64,000 nucleotides of DNA from Multivorans sp965116445 (GTDB taxonomy: Bacteria; Acidobacteriota; Thermoanaerobaculia; Multivoradales; Multivoraceae): contig OZ220688.1 of assembly GCA_965116445.1 (NCBI GenBank), positions 1,302,001 to 1,366,000 of the forward strand. Direction: 5' to 3'. The position numbers were made by a program, and so were the translations under genes. Positions 8,852 to 18,129 of this stretch are shown piece after piece. Each line of letters begins with the position of its first letter. Position 1 is the stretch's first letter. The notes under the pieces were generated by a model. It did not search any database, was not told the origin of the DNA, and saw nothing but the letters and a program-made list of their open reading frames with translations.

Positions 8852-9908
8852 AGCTGGGCAGTTCGTGCAGTTCGTAGCCGACGCCGTGGCCGAGGAGATG
8901 GAAGTAGCCCGTCTGTGCGCCGGGGTTCTTGTCGGGCACCTCGAAGCCCGCGTTCTCGAACAGGCGGCACACACGCTCGTGCAGGGTCCATCCCCGCACG
9001 CCGGGCCGAACGGCCTCGAGACTCGTCTCGAGCGCTTCCAGCACGAGACCGTGCGCTCGCACCAGATCCCCTGGCGGCTCTCCGACACAGAAGGTCCTCG
9101 TGCAGTCGGCAAACAGAAGGCCCTTCGGGAACAGGTCGACGACAACGGACTCGCCGGCCCGCAGCACCCGGTCGGGGGTGCCCGTGCTGTGGCCGGTGGC
9201 GCCCTCCTCCGCCGGAGCGACAATCGAGCTCTCGGGCTGTTCCAGACCGCGGCCGGCGAACACCTGAGCCGCAAGCCCCTTGACCCGGGCCACGGTAAGA
9301 CGCTCCTCCGCGAACCACAGCTCCTCTCCCGTTCGGATCGAGCAGCCGGCCAGCATCCGCGCCACCGATTCGAAAGCCTCGACCGTTGCTCCCGCGGCGG
9401 CGGCAATCCCCTCGATCTCGCTCCCGGTCTTGGTCCGGCGGAGCGCCAGCATCACTCGGCGTCCCGAGACAGGCTTCCATCCGCCTACTTCGAGCGTCCC
9501 CGCCATTGCCAGGGCAGCGCCCGCCGCCGGCCGGCCAGCAACCGCCACTCGACCCGGGACGACGCCGGCTCGAGCGAATGCCGCCATGACCGCCGCCGCG
9601 AGGATCTCGTCATGGCTCTTGCCCTCCTTGCGGAGCGACTCCATGTCGAAGTCCGCCGGGTGGAAGAGCTCGATACCCTCCGCCTCCGCCCGGGCCGCCT
9701 CCTCTCGCTCCATCGACGTGAAGTACGCGAGACAGACGCCACCGCCATGTGCCACCACGCAGGCATCTCCAAGCCGGGCACCTCCGACGAAGGGCAGAAG
9801 ATCCGGATCGCGACTCGACCCAGCCAAGACGACGAGTGCCTCGGCCTCCTCCCCGGCCAGCAACTCGGCCAGAAGTTCGCTGCGCGGCCAGGTCGTGCTG
9901 TCCGCCAC
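8844..9908 (-). pseudogene. M24 metallopeptidase (Xaa-Pro aminopeptidase-like), N-terminal fragment
   Basis: These are the first 355 codons, from GTG 9908, of a creatinase/aminopeptidase-fold enzyme. The N-terminal domain (residues 1-~190) is followed by the start of the pita-bread catalytic domain. Ligand aspartates are in VVVDLFPK and FADCTRTF, and the ligand His region is GHGVGYELHE. The two ligand glutamates are missing because the IS1595-family element cuts the gene; translation would run six codons into the element (GDYSAG) and stop. The lost part is at 4232-4413. The fragment follows the thioredoxin gene by 23 bp and was probably in its operon. It is unlikely to be active. Confidence 0.92.
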
Positions 9909-9931
9909 GCGCTAGGAACGTGCGCCGTAGG

Positions 9932-10261
9932 TCAAACGTGGTCGTCCAGGAACGCCTGGAACCGCACCTTCGGAGCCGCGCCGGTCATGCGGCCGGCGAT
10001 CTCGCCATCCTTGAACAGGATGAAGTGCGGGATCCCCTGCACGCCGTAACGCACGGCGACGTCCTGGGCATGGTCGACATCCAGCTTGGCGATCCTCAGC
10101 CGCCCGTCGTATTCATCCGCGAGCTCGTCTAGTACCGGGGCCACCATGCGGCAGGGGCCGCACCAGGTAGCCCAGAAGTCGACCAGGACCGGGCTGTCAG
10201 CGCCCAGCACCTGGTCCTCGAAGCTCTGGCTGTCCACGTTGAAAATCTGTTCGCTTGCCAT
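9932..10261 (-). CDS. trxA: Thioredoxin
   Basis: A 109-residue cytosolic thioredoxin, the general dithiol reductant. The active site WCGPC is in FWATWCGPCRMVAPVL and the cis-proline is in GIPHFILFKDG; the beta-alpha-beta layout and length are standard. There is no signal peptide. It starts 28 bp after the ribF stop on the same strand and precedes the interrupted peptidase gene, so the three may have formed an operon. Confidence 0.95.
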   Translation of the reverse strand: MASEQIFNVDSQSFEDQVLGADSPVLVDFWATWCGPCRMVAPVLDELADEYDGRLRIAKLDVDHAQDVAVRYGVQGIPHFILFKDGEIAGRMTGAAPKVRFQAFLDDHV

Positions 10262-10289
10262 GGGGTTCAGGTCCCTCGTGTCAGGTTAG

Positions 10290-11240
10290 TCAGTTGGTGG
10301 AACTCTCGAGACGGAGAAAGTACTCCCGCGCCGCGTCGGCGTCACGTCCTATCTGCGCGGAAAGGTCCATCATCGACGAGAACAGCTTCTCCTCGCGAAG
10401 GTGCCGGCAGAACGACAGCTCGACGCGCTCGCCGTACACGTCGCTCGAAAAGTCCAGGATGTGGCTCTCGATCACCCTCCGGTAGTTCTCGTACACGGTC
10501 GGCCGGGTGCCGATGTTGGTCACCGACCGGAACGTCGCCTCGAAGCTGGGAAAGTAGACCTTGGTCACGTACACACCGTTGTGCGGGTAGAGCTCGTTGT
10601 CGGGCGCCAGGTTGATCGTCGGCCATCCGAGCCGCTGCCCCATCCGGTCCCCGCGGGCGATCGTGCCCGTCATTGTGTACGGACGTCCGAGCAGATCGTT
10701 CGCCTCGGCAATCCTGCCCTCCAGCACGAGGCCGCGGATCCGGCTGCTCGACACCCGCTCGCCACCCGAACGCACTTCGTCGATCTCCACCGCCGCGAAG
10801 CCGCAGGACGCTCCCATCTCCTTGAGCAGCGCCATGTTGCCCTCACGCCGGCGGCCGAAGGTGAAGTTCGAGCCGACATAGAGCTCGGCAACCCCGAGCT
10901 GGCCATGCAGAAAGTCCCGCACGAACGATCGCGCCCGGGTGTTCGAGAACTCATGCGAGAAGTGGATCGTGAGCACGTACTCGATGCCGGCGGCCGCCAG
11001 CAGGGCCTCCTTCTGGTCCTGGGTCACCAGCCGGGGCGGCGCTTCCTCCGGTCGGACGACACTCAGAGGGTGCGGATCGAAGGTGATCACGGCAGAAGGA
11101 ACGCCGACTTCCCGGCCCCGGCCGGTCACCATGTCCAGCACGCTCTGCTGACCGATGTGGATTCCGTCGTAGTTGCCGATCGTGGCGATCACGCCACGCG
11201 GCAGTTCCGTCGACTTCATCGCGTCCCGGATCGCCGGCAT
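10290..11240 (-). CDS. ribF: Bifunctional riboflavin kinase/FAD synthetase
   Basis: RibF phosphorylates riboflavin to FMN and adenylylates it to FAD. The 316-residue protein has the N-terminal nucleotidyl-transferase half, with GVIATIGNYDGIHIGQQ (HxGH-like site), FDPHPL and the RIR signature (SSSRIRGLVLEGRIAEA). Its C-terminal kinase half carries GRPYTMTGTIARGDRMGQRLGWPTIN and the PHNGVYV and IGTRPT motifs. I chose ATG 11240, which overlaps the rimO stop (TGATG); ATG 11219 is possible. It lies in the rimO-ribF-trxA gene string. Length is typical. Confidence 0.95.
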   Translation of the reverse strand: MPAIRDAMKSTELPRGVIATIGNYDGIHIGQQSVLDMVTGRGREVGVPSAVITFDPHPLSVVRPEEAPPRLVTQDQKEALLAAAGIEYVLTIHFSHEFSNTRARSFVRDFLHGQLGVAELYVGSNFTFGRRREGNMALLKEMGASCGFAAVEIDEVRSGGERVSSSRIRGLVLEGRIAEANDLLGRPYTMTGTIARGDRMGQRLGWPTINLAPDNELYPHNGVYVTKVYFPSFEATFRSVTNIGTRPTVYENYRRVIESHILDFSSDVYGERVELSFCRHLREEKLFSSMMDLSAQIGRDADAAREYFLRLESSTN

Positions 11241-12718
11241 CAGGGATTCGCCTCCACCGTGGCCGGCTCGGCGTTCGACGTCCCCTCCAGGGCGACGACC
11301 CGGCCCACCAGGTCGTCCGCGAAGGCATCGGTCACCTCGACCTGCGCGATCCCGCCCGCGACGATGTCGGCCAGCGACAGGTCGTTCGTGCCGTTGCCTG
11401 CACCGCGAGAGGCGACGTCGTTGATCAGCACCCGGCCGTCGACGTCCGGCGCCATGCCCTGGTGCCGGGCACAGAGCAGGTGCTCCGTCTCCTCGCAGGG
11501 GCCCTCGATCAGCATCGGCAGGGTCCTGCCGACGAAACGCTGGCGTCGCTCCAGGGCGATCTCCCGTTGCAACTCGAGCAACCGCTCCTTGCGCTCTTCC
11601 GCCACCCGCCGCGGTACCTGGTCCGGCAGCGCCGCCGACGGCGTGTCGCTCTCGCGGCTGTACAAGAACGCCCCGAGGTGGTCGAAGCGAACTTCGGCAA
11701 CGAACTCGAGCAGGTCCTCGAAGGCCGCTTCGTCCTCCCCCGGAAAACCGACGATGAAGGTCGTGCGCAGGCTCACTTCGGGGTCGAGTTCGCGCGCCCG
11801 GTCGAAGATCCGCCGGTAGCGGTCGGCGGTTCCGCCCCGGCGCATCGCCCGCAGCATGCGCCGGTCGCTGTGTTGCAGCGGCATGTCGAGGTACGACGCG
11901 ACTCGCGGTTCGGCCGCCATCAGCTCGAGCAGCTCGTCGTCGAGGGTGGTCGGGTACGCATAGAGGAACCGGATCCACTCGGCGTCGGTGCCCGCGAGCA
12001 GCGCCTCCACCAGACGCGCAAGCCCATGCCGGCCGTACCCCAAGTCCTCCCCGTACCTGGTCGTGTCCTGAGCCACGAGGACGAGTTCGCGCGCGCCGCG
12101 CGCCACGAGGTTCCGTCCCTCCGCGACCAGGCTGTCCACGGTGCGGCTGCGCAGCCGGCCCCGCCACACCGGAATGGCGCAGAAGGTGCAGGGGTTGTTG
12201 CACCCCTCCGCGACCTTGAGGTACGCGTAGCCGCTCGTGGTGAGCAACCGGCTGTCCCGGTGGTCGAACACGAGGTGAGACGCCGAGGGCTCCGCGGCCG
12301 GCGCGCCGCCGAGCCGCACCAGGGAACCCACCTGCCGCAGCGAGTCGAGATCGACGAAGCCGTCGATCTCCGGGATTTCGGCCTGGAGTTCCTGGCCGTA
12401 CCGGTTCGCCATGCAGCCCGCGACCAGGACCTTCCGGACCGGCGCGCCGCCGTCTGACTTGCGGGCAGCGGCGTCCAGAATCGCGTCGATCGACTCCTCC
12501 CTGGCCTCGTCGATGAAGCCGCAGGTGTTCACGATGACCGTCTCCGCCTCGTCCAGTTCCGCGACCAACCGGTAGCCCTGGCGGTCCAGGACCCCGAGCA
12601 TGATCTCGCTATCGACGTGATTCTTGGCGCAACCGAGGCTGACCAGGCCTACCGCGACCCGGCGCCCCGGCCCGCCGGACTGGCCGCCCGGCTCCGCCCT
12701 GCTCCCGGGGTTCGACAC
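11240..12718 (-). CDS. rimO: Ribosomal protein uS12 methylthiotransferase
   Basis: RimO is a radical-SAM enzyme that methylthiolates the conserved aspartate of ribosomal protein S12. The N-terminal MTTase domain begins VAVGLVSLGCAKNHVDSE, with cluster cysteines in SLGCAKN, VNTCGFI and VAGCMANRY. The radical-SAM cluster motif C-x3-C-x2-C is in EGCNNPCTFCAIP, and a C-terminal TRAM domain follows (VGRTLPMLIEG...). The exact start is uncertain: GTG 12718 gives 492 residues, about 25 more than needed, and no clear ribosome-binding site is seen. It begins 8 bp after the acyl-CoA dehydrogenase stop. Confidence 0.93.
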   Translation of the reverse strand: MSNPGSRAEPGGQSGGPGRRVAVGLVSLGCAKNHVDSEIMLGVLDRQGYRLVAELDEAETVIVNTCGFIDEAREESIDAILDAAARKSDGGAPVRKVLVAGCMANRYGQELQAEIPEIDGFVDLDSLRQVGSLVRLGGAPAAEPSASHLVFDHRDSRLLTTSGYAYLKVAEGCNNPCTFCAIPVWRGRLRSRTVDSLVAEGRNLVARGARELVLVAQDTTRYGEDLGYGRHGLARLVEALLAGTDAEWIRFLYAYPTTLDDELLELMAAEPRVASYLDMPLQHSDRRMLRAMRRGGTADRYRRIFDRARELDPEVSLRTTFIVGFPGEDEAAFEDLLEFVAEVRFDHLGAFLYSRESDTPSAALPDQVPRRVAEERKERLLELQREIALERRQRFVGRTLPMLIEGPCEETEHLLCARHQGMAPDVDGRVLINDVASRGAGNGTNDLSLADIVAGGIAQVEVTDAFADDLVGRVVALEGTSNAEPATVEANP

Positions 12719-12726
12719 GGGGCCGG

Positions 12727-14595
12727 CTACGAGGCGGCGGCCGCCGCCTGGCGCTGGCGCGCCGACGGATCGATCGCGTCCAGGAGTTCCTCGCGGCCGA
12801 CATGCTGACCCTTCATCACGTCCTGGGCCGTGCTGTACTTCAGCGCGTCGTCGTTGTGCCACAGCTCGTGGAAGAGCTGCTTCACCCGCCGCCGCGACAT
12901 GCGGCAGAACAGGTCGCAGAGCGCCGCCGACCGGGCGGCCGATTCGGCACCGTTCTGCGCCTCGCCGTGGGCCCGCGAGATCGAGGCGGCCATGGCGAAG
13001 AGTTCGTTGACCACGTCCACGAGCCGGAACAGGAACATCTGGCGACGCTCCATCTTCTCGCGGTAGACGAGCATGCCGTGAAAGCTCTCGCGCGCCAGCT
13101 TGCGCGCCGCACGATCGATGAAGCGGAGGTGCCGGGCGTGGCGACCATACCCGGCGTAACGGGGCCAGCGACCCCACGCCAGCCACCGCGTCGGATACCA
13201 CCAGGCGTAGAAGAGACCGATCTTCGGCAGCGCCGCCAGCTTGGTGCCGAAGCCGGCACGCTTGTCGATCAGGGCGCCCGCGACCTGAAGGTGCTTGTCC
13301 ACCGCCTCGCGAGCCATGATCAGGTGCATGATTTCGCTCGAGCCCTCGAAGATTCGGTTGATCCGGAAGTCGCGCATCATCCGCTCGATGCCGACCGGGT
13401 CCTCGCCGCGGTCACGCAGCGAGGACTCCGTCTCGTAGCCGCGGCCGCCCCGCACCTGCATCGTCTCGTCGATGATCTGCCAGCCGCGCCAGGTGTTCCA
13501 CTCCTTGCAGGCCGCGCTCTCGAGCCGCAGGTCGAGCTTCTTGTTGTTCGACATGTGGCTGGCCAGCTTGACGATCGCCTCCATGGCGAAGCCGTAGGCC
13601 GCGATGTCCGAGATCTTCTGCGCGATCGCCTCGTGCTTGCCGATCGGCACGCCCCACTGAACCCGGCTGCTGCTGAACTCGCGCACCGCCTTCAGGCAGT
13701 ACTTGGCGGCGCCGACCGAGCTGTTGGGGATCGACAGGCGGCCGTCATTCAACGTGGTCAGGGCGATCTTGAGACCCTTGCCCTCCTTGCCGATCAGGTT
13801 CTCCTTCGGCACCTTCACGTTGTCGAACTGGATGATTCCATTGGCGAGCGCCCGGAGCCCCATGAAGTGGCAGCGGCGCTCCACCGTGACCCCTTCCCAG
13901 TCCGTTTCCACGACGAAGGAGCTGATCTTCTCCGTCGCGGGGTCCATCGCCATGACCACCAGGAGGCCGGCCTTGGTGCCGTTCGTGCACCACAGCTTGG
14001 TGCCGTTGAGCAGGTAAAAGTCGCCGTCCAGCACTGCCGTAGTCGACAGGCGCGCAGGATCGGAGCCCACCTCGTGCTCGGTCAGGGCGAAGGCGGAGAT
14101 TTCGCCGGAGGCGCAGCGCGGCAGGTACTTCCGCTTGAGCTCCTCCGTGCCGAACAGATTGAGCGGCTGCGGTACGCCGATCGACTGGTGAGCCGACAGC
14201 AGAGCCGTCAGGTTGCCGTCGAAGGCGCCGATCAGCTCCATGACCTGGGCGTACTCGACCTGGTCGAAGCCGAGCCCCCCGTACTCCGTCGGGATCTTCA
14301 TGCCGAAGGCGCCAAGCCTGGCGAGACCGTCGAGCACGTGGTCCGGGTAGTCCCCCGAGGCGTCGATCTCGATCGGATCGACCTCGTCCCGGAGAAAGTC
14401 GCTGAGCGCCGAGTAGAAGGACTCGAACTCCGGGCGCCACTCGTCCCGCGTGGGATAGGGGTTGATCAGGTCGAAGCGGAAGTTGCCAAGGAACATCTCC
14501 TTCATGAAGGACGGGTTCTTCCACTCCTTCTGGCGGGATGCCTCGGCGACCGCACGGGCCTTCTCTTCGCTCACTCGAACCTGTTGCTGGCTCAT
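12727..14595 (-). CDS. Acyl-CoA dehydrogenase with long C-terminal extension
   Basis: An FAD enzyme for the first step of beta-oxidation, 622 residues against about 380-400 for the minimal family. Family motifs are visible: EYGGLGFDQVEYAQVMELIG, SAFALTEHEVGSDPARLSTTA (flavin/substrate loop), DGRLSIPNSSVGAA, and the C-terminal QVRGGRGYETE and FEGSSEIMHLIM. Residues after ~430 form an extra helical domain (YREKMERRQMFLFRLVDVVNELFAMAASI) as in long ACAD9/VLCAD-like and FadE-like enzymes. The ATG at 14595 is preceded by CAGGAG. It may share a transcript with rimO. Confidence 0.9.
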   Translation of the reverse strand: MSQQQVRVSEEKARAVAEASRQKEWKNPSFMKEMFLGNFRFDLINPYPTRDEWRPEFESFYSALSDFLRDEVDPIEIDASGDYPDHVLDGLARLGAFGMKIPTEYGGLGFDQVEYAQVMELIGAFDGNLTALLSAHQSIGVPQPLNLFGTEELKRKYLPRCASGEISAFALTEHEVGSDPARLSTTAVLDGDFYLLNGTKLWCTNGTKAGLLVVMAMDPATEKISSFVVETDWEGVTVERRCHFMGLRALANGIIQFDNVKVPKENLIGKEGKGLKIALTTLNDGRLSIPNSSVGAAKYCLKAVREFSSSRVQWGVPIGKHEAIAQKISDIAAYGFAMEAIVKLASHMSNNKKLDLRLESAACKEWNTWRGWQIIDETMQVRGGRGYETESSLRDRGEDPVGIERMMRDFRINRIFEGSSEIMHLIMAREAVDKHLQVAGALIDKRAGFGTKLAALPKIGLFYAWWYPTRWLAWGRWPRYAGYGRHARHLRFIDRAARKLARESFHGMLVYREKMERRQMFLFRLVDVVNELFAMAASISRAHGEAQNGAESAARSAALCDLFCRMSRRRVKQLFHELWHNDDALKYSTAQDVMKGQHVGREELLDAIDPSARQRQAAAAAS

Positions 14596-14690
14596 CGACT
14601 CGGCTCCTGTTGGATGCAGACTGGCAAGGGTTCGTCCCGACACGCGGGGACGGGCGCATTGTACCCGGCCGCGACCCCGAACGCCGCCGT

Positions 14691-16250
14691 CTAGCCTTCT
14701 TCCCGCTCGCTCTCGCCCCAGGCGCCGCCGCCCGGTGTTTCGAGCACCAGGAGGTCTCCCGGCTCGACATCGGCCTGATCGACGGAGGCCAGTTCCCGGA
14801 CCCCGCCGGAGGCACGCAGGATGCGGGCGCGGCCAACGGTTCCGCTCGCGCCGCCGAGGACGCCGAACGGCCGCTCCACACGGTGCTGCCCGAGCACCGA
14901 CACCTGCTGCCGGGTCAGGAACCGCAACTCGCGCCGAAGACCGTCGCCGCCCGAGAACTTCCCGGCCCCGCCCGAGCCCGGCCGCAGGCTGAATCGCTCG
15001 AGACGCACCGGATAGCGGTGCTCCAGCACTTCAGGGTCGGTGATCCGCGTGTTCGTCATGTGCGTGTGGACGCCGCTGGCCCCGGCGAACCCGGGACCGG
15101 CGCCGGCGCCCCCACCGACCGTCTCGTAGTAGCCGAAGCTGTCGTCGCCGAACAGCGTGTTGTTCATCGTGCCCTGTCCGCAGGCGCAGAGTCCCAGCGC
15201 CCGGATCAGCGTGTCGACCACCCGCTGGCTCGTCTCGACGTTGCCCCCCACGACCGCCGGACAACGCTTCGGGTCGGCCGGGAACTCGGGATTCAGCATG
15301 CCGCGCGGAATCTCGATCTCGACCGGTTCGAGCAACCCCTCGTTGAGCTGCAACGGCACGCCGATGAGCAGCCGCAGAACGTAGATCGTGGCGCTCCGAA
15401 CAATCGCCGGCGTCGCGTTCAGGTTGCCCGGATGGACCGGGGCACTGCCGGTGAAGTCGATTCGCGCCGACCCGCGCTCGATCGTCACCTCGACTTCGAT
15501 CGGCGAACCGTCGTCCAGCCGCTCGAGAGCGTGAAAGGACTGGCGTCCCGTGCTCCGCACGTGTTCCTCGAGGGCGACCTCCATCCGGTCGGCGGCGCGC
15601 GAGTAGAGCGCCGTCATGTAGCGTCGCACCTCGTTCTCGCCGTGGTCCGCCGCGAGCTGCTGGAGCGCAGCCACGCCACGCCGGTTGGCCGCGACCGCCG
15701 CGCCGAGATCGGCGAGATTCTCCGCCACCGACCGGGATGGGGACGGCCCGCGGCTCAGCAGCGCCTCCATCCGCTCCCACCGGGGCTCGCCGGCTTGCAC
15801 CAGGAGCTGCGGCGCGATGACGACGCCCTCCTCGGCCAGGTTGGCTGCCTTCGGCGGCATCGACCCGGGACGAATGCCGCCCAGCTCGGCGTGGTGGGCC
15901 CGGTTGGCGACGTAGCCGAGCAGCCGGCCGTCGACGTGGGCCGGGGCGATGACGGTGATGTCCGGCAGGTGGGACCCGCCGTAGCCCGGATGGTTCGTCA
16001 CCGCGACATCGCCCGGCCCGAGCTCAAGCTCGGCGGCGAGTCCGCGCACGCACTCGCCAAGGGCGCCCAGGTGCACCGGAATGTGGGGCGCATTGACGAG
16101 CAGGCGACCAACGGCATCGAGCAGGCCGCACGAGAAGTCGAGCCGCTCCTTCACGTTCACAGACATCGCCGTCCGCTGAAGCATCACGCCCATTTCGGAC
16201 GCGATCGCGGCGAACCGGTTACTGAACAACTCGAGCCGGACGGGGTCCAT
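14691..16250 (-). CDS. Hydantoinase B/oxoprolinase family protein
   Basis: A 519-residue HyuB-type subunit; this family opens hydantoin or 5-oxoproline rings, or carboxylates ketones, with ATP and a HyuA partner. Clear segments are DPVRLELFSNRFAAIASEMG at the start, VTNHPGYGGSHLPDITVIAPAH, ANRAHHAELGGIRPGSMPP (metal site), and GGGAGAGPGFAGASGVHTHMTNTRITDPEVLE. No HyuA-type gene is adjacent: the upstream neighbour is divergent and the downstream one is an acyl-CoA dehydrogenase. The substrate cannot be assigned. Confidence 0.88.
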   Translation of the reverse strand: MDPVRLELFSNRFAAIASEMGVMLQRTAMSVNVKERLDFSCGLLDAVGRLLVNAPHIPVHLGALGECVRGLAAELELGPGDVAVTNHPGYGGSHLPDITVIAPAHVDGRLLGYVANRAHHAELGGIRPGSMPPKAANLAEEGVVIAPQLLVQAGEPRWERMEALLSRGPSPSRSVAENLADLGAAVAANRRGVAALQQLAADHGENEVRRYMTALYSRAADRMEVALEEHVRSTGRQSFHALERLDDGSPIEVEVTIERGSARIDFTGSAPVHPGNLNATPAIVRSATIYVLRLLIGVPLQLNEGLLEPVEIEIPRGMLNPEFPADPKRCPAVVGGNVETSQRVVDTLIRALGLCACGQGTMNNTLFGDDSFGYYETVGGGAGAGPGFAGASGVHTHMTNTRITDPEVLEHRYPVRLERFSLRPGSGGAGKFSGGDGLRRELRFLTRQQVSVLGQHRVERPFGVLGGASGTVGRARILRASGGVRELASVDQADVEPGDLLVLETPGGGAWGESEREEG

Positions 16251-16273
16251 CGGGCGCAGTCTACGAGGAAACA

Positions 16274-16323
16274 CTGGGTGCGCCGGCCTTCTGGCCGGCA
16301 TTAGCGCGACGCCGCGAAGCGCC
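16274..16323. repeat. Dispersed GC-rich repeat, degenerate copy
   Basis: The segment contains TGGGTGCGCCGGCC, a GGCCGGCAT core and GCGAAGCGCC, the reverse complement of the repeat seen at 18066-18112 and 33938-34030. It lies in the gap between two divergent genes. Confidence 0.55.
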
Positions 16324-16410
16324 TGGCCCGCATCCACTGCGGTCCATCAGAACTCGCTAAGGTACCGCTCCGTCAACAGCGCACCCTTCCCCACGACCTC
16401 AGGAGCCGCC

Positions 16411-18033
16411 ATGACCGACAGCACGATGATGGACTTCCCGTTGACGATCCGCATGATCTTCGATCACGGCCGCCGGGTCTACGCGGACAGCCGGGTCATC
16501 ACCTGCCAGGCGGACGGCGCACGGATCGGCACCTACGCCGAGGTCGCGGACCACGCCGCGCAGCTCGCGCACGCACTCAGGGACCTCGGCATCGAGCCGG
16601 GTGACCGGGTCGGTACCTTCGCCTGGAACAACCAGGAGCACATGGAGGCCTACTTCGCCATCCCGTGCATGGGCGCCGTCCTCCACACCCTGAACATCCG
16701 GCTGTTCCCCGAGCAGTTGACCTACGTGACGAACCACGCGGAGGACCGCATAGTACTCGTCGACGACTCCCTCATCCCGCTGCTGGCCCAGGTCGCCGCC
16801 GACCTGACCACCGTGGAGCACTTCATCGTCGTCGGCGACGGCGACGCCTCGGCACTCGCCGCTGGAGGCGCTGCGATCCACCGCTACCACGACCTTCTCG
16901 AAGGCCAACCGACGAGCTTCGACTGGCCCGAGATCGACGAGCGAGCCGCCTGCGCCATGTGCTACACGAGCGGCACGACCGGCAACCCGAAGGGCGTCGC
17001 CTACAGCCACCGATCTTCCTTCCTGCACGCGCTCGGCGTCGCCTCGGGCGGCGCCCTGGGCATCAGCCAGCAGGACAGCATCCTGGCCATCGTGCCGATG
17101 TTCCACGCGAACGCCTGGGGCCTGCCCCACGTCGGCTGGTTCACCGGCGCCGACTTCGTGATGCCCGACCGTTTCCTGCAGGCCGAGCCCCTGTGCCGGA
17201 TCATCGCCGAGCACCGGCCGACTCTCTCCGGCGCTGTGCCGACGATCTGGAACGAGGTCCTGCGCTACTCGGAGAACCACGAGGTCGACTTCTCCTCATT
17301 CCGCGCCGTCCTGTGCGGAGGCTCGGCCGTGCCACGCTCCCTGATCGAAGGGTTCCGCGACCGCTTCGGCGTCGACATCATCCAGGGCTGGGGCATGACC
17401 GAGACCTCACCCCTCGCGGCGATGGCGATTCCCCCTCGCGGCACGCCCCGGGAGGAAGAGGTCGACTGGCGGGTCAAGACCGGCCGCATCATCTCCGGCG
17501 TCGAGATCCGCATCACGAACGATGCCGGCGAGGTCATGCCCTGGGACGGCGAGGCGGTCGGCGAGATCGAGATCCGCGGCCCCTGGATCACCGGCTCCTA
17601 CTACCTCGACGACGATCCCGAGAAGTTCCACGACGGCTGGCTGCGCACCGGCGACGTCGCCTCGATCGACCCGCACGGTTTCCTCCAGATCACGGACCGG
17701 GCCAAGGACGTGATCAAGTCCGGCGGCGAGTGGATCTCGTCCGTCGACCTCGAGAACGAGTTGATGGGCCACCCGGCCGTCGCCGAAGCCGCCGTCGTCG
17801 GCGTGCCGGACGACCGCTGGGACGAGCGGCCCCTCGCCTGCGTCGTACTGAGCGACGGCGCCGCGGCGGACCCCGGCGAACTCAGGAGCTACCTGGCCGA
17901 CCGCGTCGCCCGCTGGTGGGTCCCCGAACGCTGGACCTTCATCGACGAGGTCCCGAAGACCAGTGTCGGCAAGTTCGACAAGAAGGTCCTGCGGGCCCGC
18001 TACGGGGAGGGCGAGCTGGAGGTTCTGACCTGA
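16411..18033 (+). CDS. Fatty-acyl-CoA ligase (AMP-binding)
   Basis: An ANL-superfamily enzyme of 540 residues that activates a fatty acid to acyl-CoA through an acyl-adenylate. Motifs in order are A3 CYTSGTTGNPKGVAYSHRS, A5 QGWGMTETSPLA, A7 DGWLRTGDVASID, A8 ITDRAKDVIKSGGEWISSVDLEN, and the A10 lysine in PKTSVGKFDKKVLR. The start ATG has CAGGAG upstream. Similar medium- or long-chain ligases accompany acyl-CoA dehydrogenases, two of which are in this window. The chain-length preference cannot be read from the sequence. Confidence 0.93.
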   Translation: MTDSTMMDFPLTIRMIFDHGRRVYADSRVITCQADGARIGTYAEVADHAAQLAHALRDLGIEPGDRVGTFAWNNQEHMEAYFAIPCMGAVLHTLNIRLFPEQLTYVTNHAEDRIVLVDDSLIPLLAQVAADLTTVEHFIVVGDGDASALAAGGAAIHRYHDLLEGQPTSFDWPEIDERAACAMCYTSGTTGNPKGVAYSHRSSFLHALGVASGGALGISQQDSILAIVPMFHANAWGLPHVGWFTGADFVMPDRFLQAEPLCRIIAEHRPTLSGAVPTIWNEVLRYSENHEVDFSSFRAVLCGGSAVPRSLIEGFRDRFGVDIIQGWGMTETSPLAAMAIPPRGTPREEEVDWRVKTGRIISGVEIRITNDAGEVMPWDGEAVGEIEIRGPWITGSYYLDDDPEKFHDGWLRTGDVASIDPHGFLQITDRAKDVIKSGGEWISSVDLENELMGHPAVAEAAVVGVPDDRWDERPLACVVLSDGAAADPGELRSYLADRVARWWVPERWTFIDEVPKTSVGKFDKKVLRARYGEGELEVLT

Positions 18034-18065
18034 GGAGGGAGCTCTCCCGCGGCAGAAGGTCCGGA

Positions 18066-18112
18066 AGCGGCGCTTCGCGCCGGATGCCGGCGGGGACGCC
18101 GGCGCACCCAGT
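18066..18112. repeat. Dispersed GC-rich repeat
   Basis: The copy begins AGCGGCGCTTCGCGCC and continues through a GATGCCGGCG and GACGCCGGCGCACCCAG core. Its two internal palindromes (GGCGCTTCGCGCC and GCCGGCG...CGCCGGC) could fold. It matches 33938-33983 almost base for base and fills the gap between two convergent genes, where it may act as a terminator. Confidence 0.75.
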
Positions 18113-18129
18113 TTCTGCCGCGCAATCTC

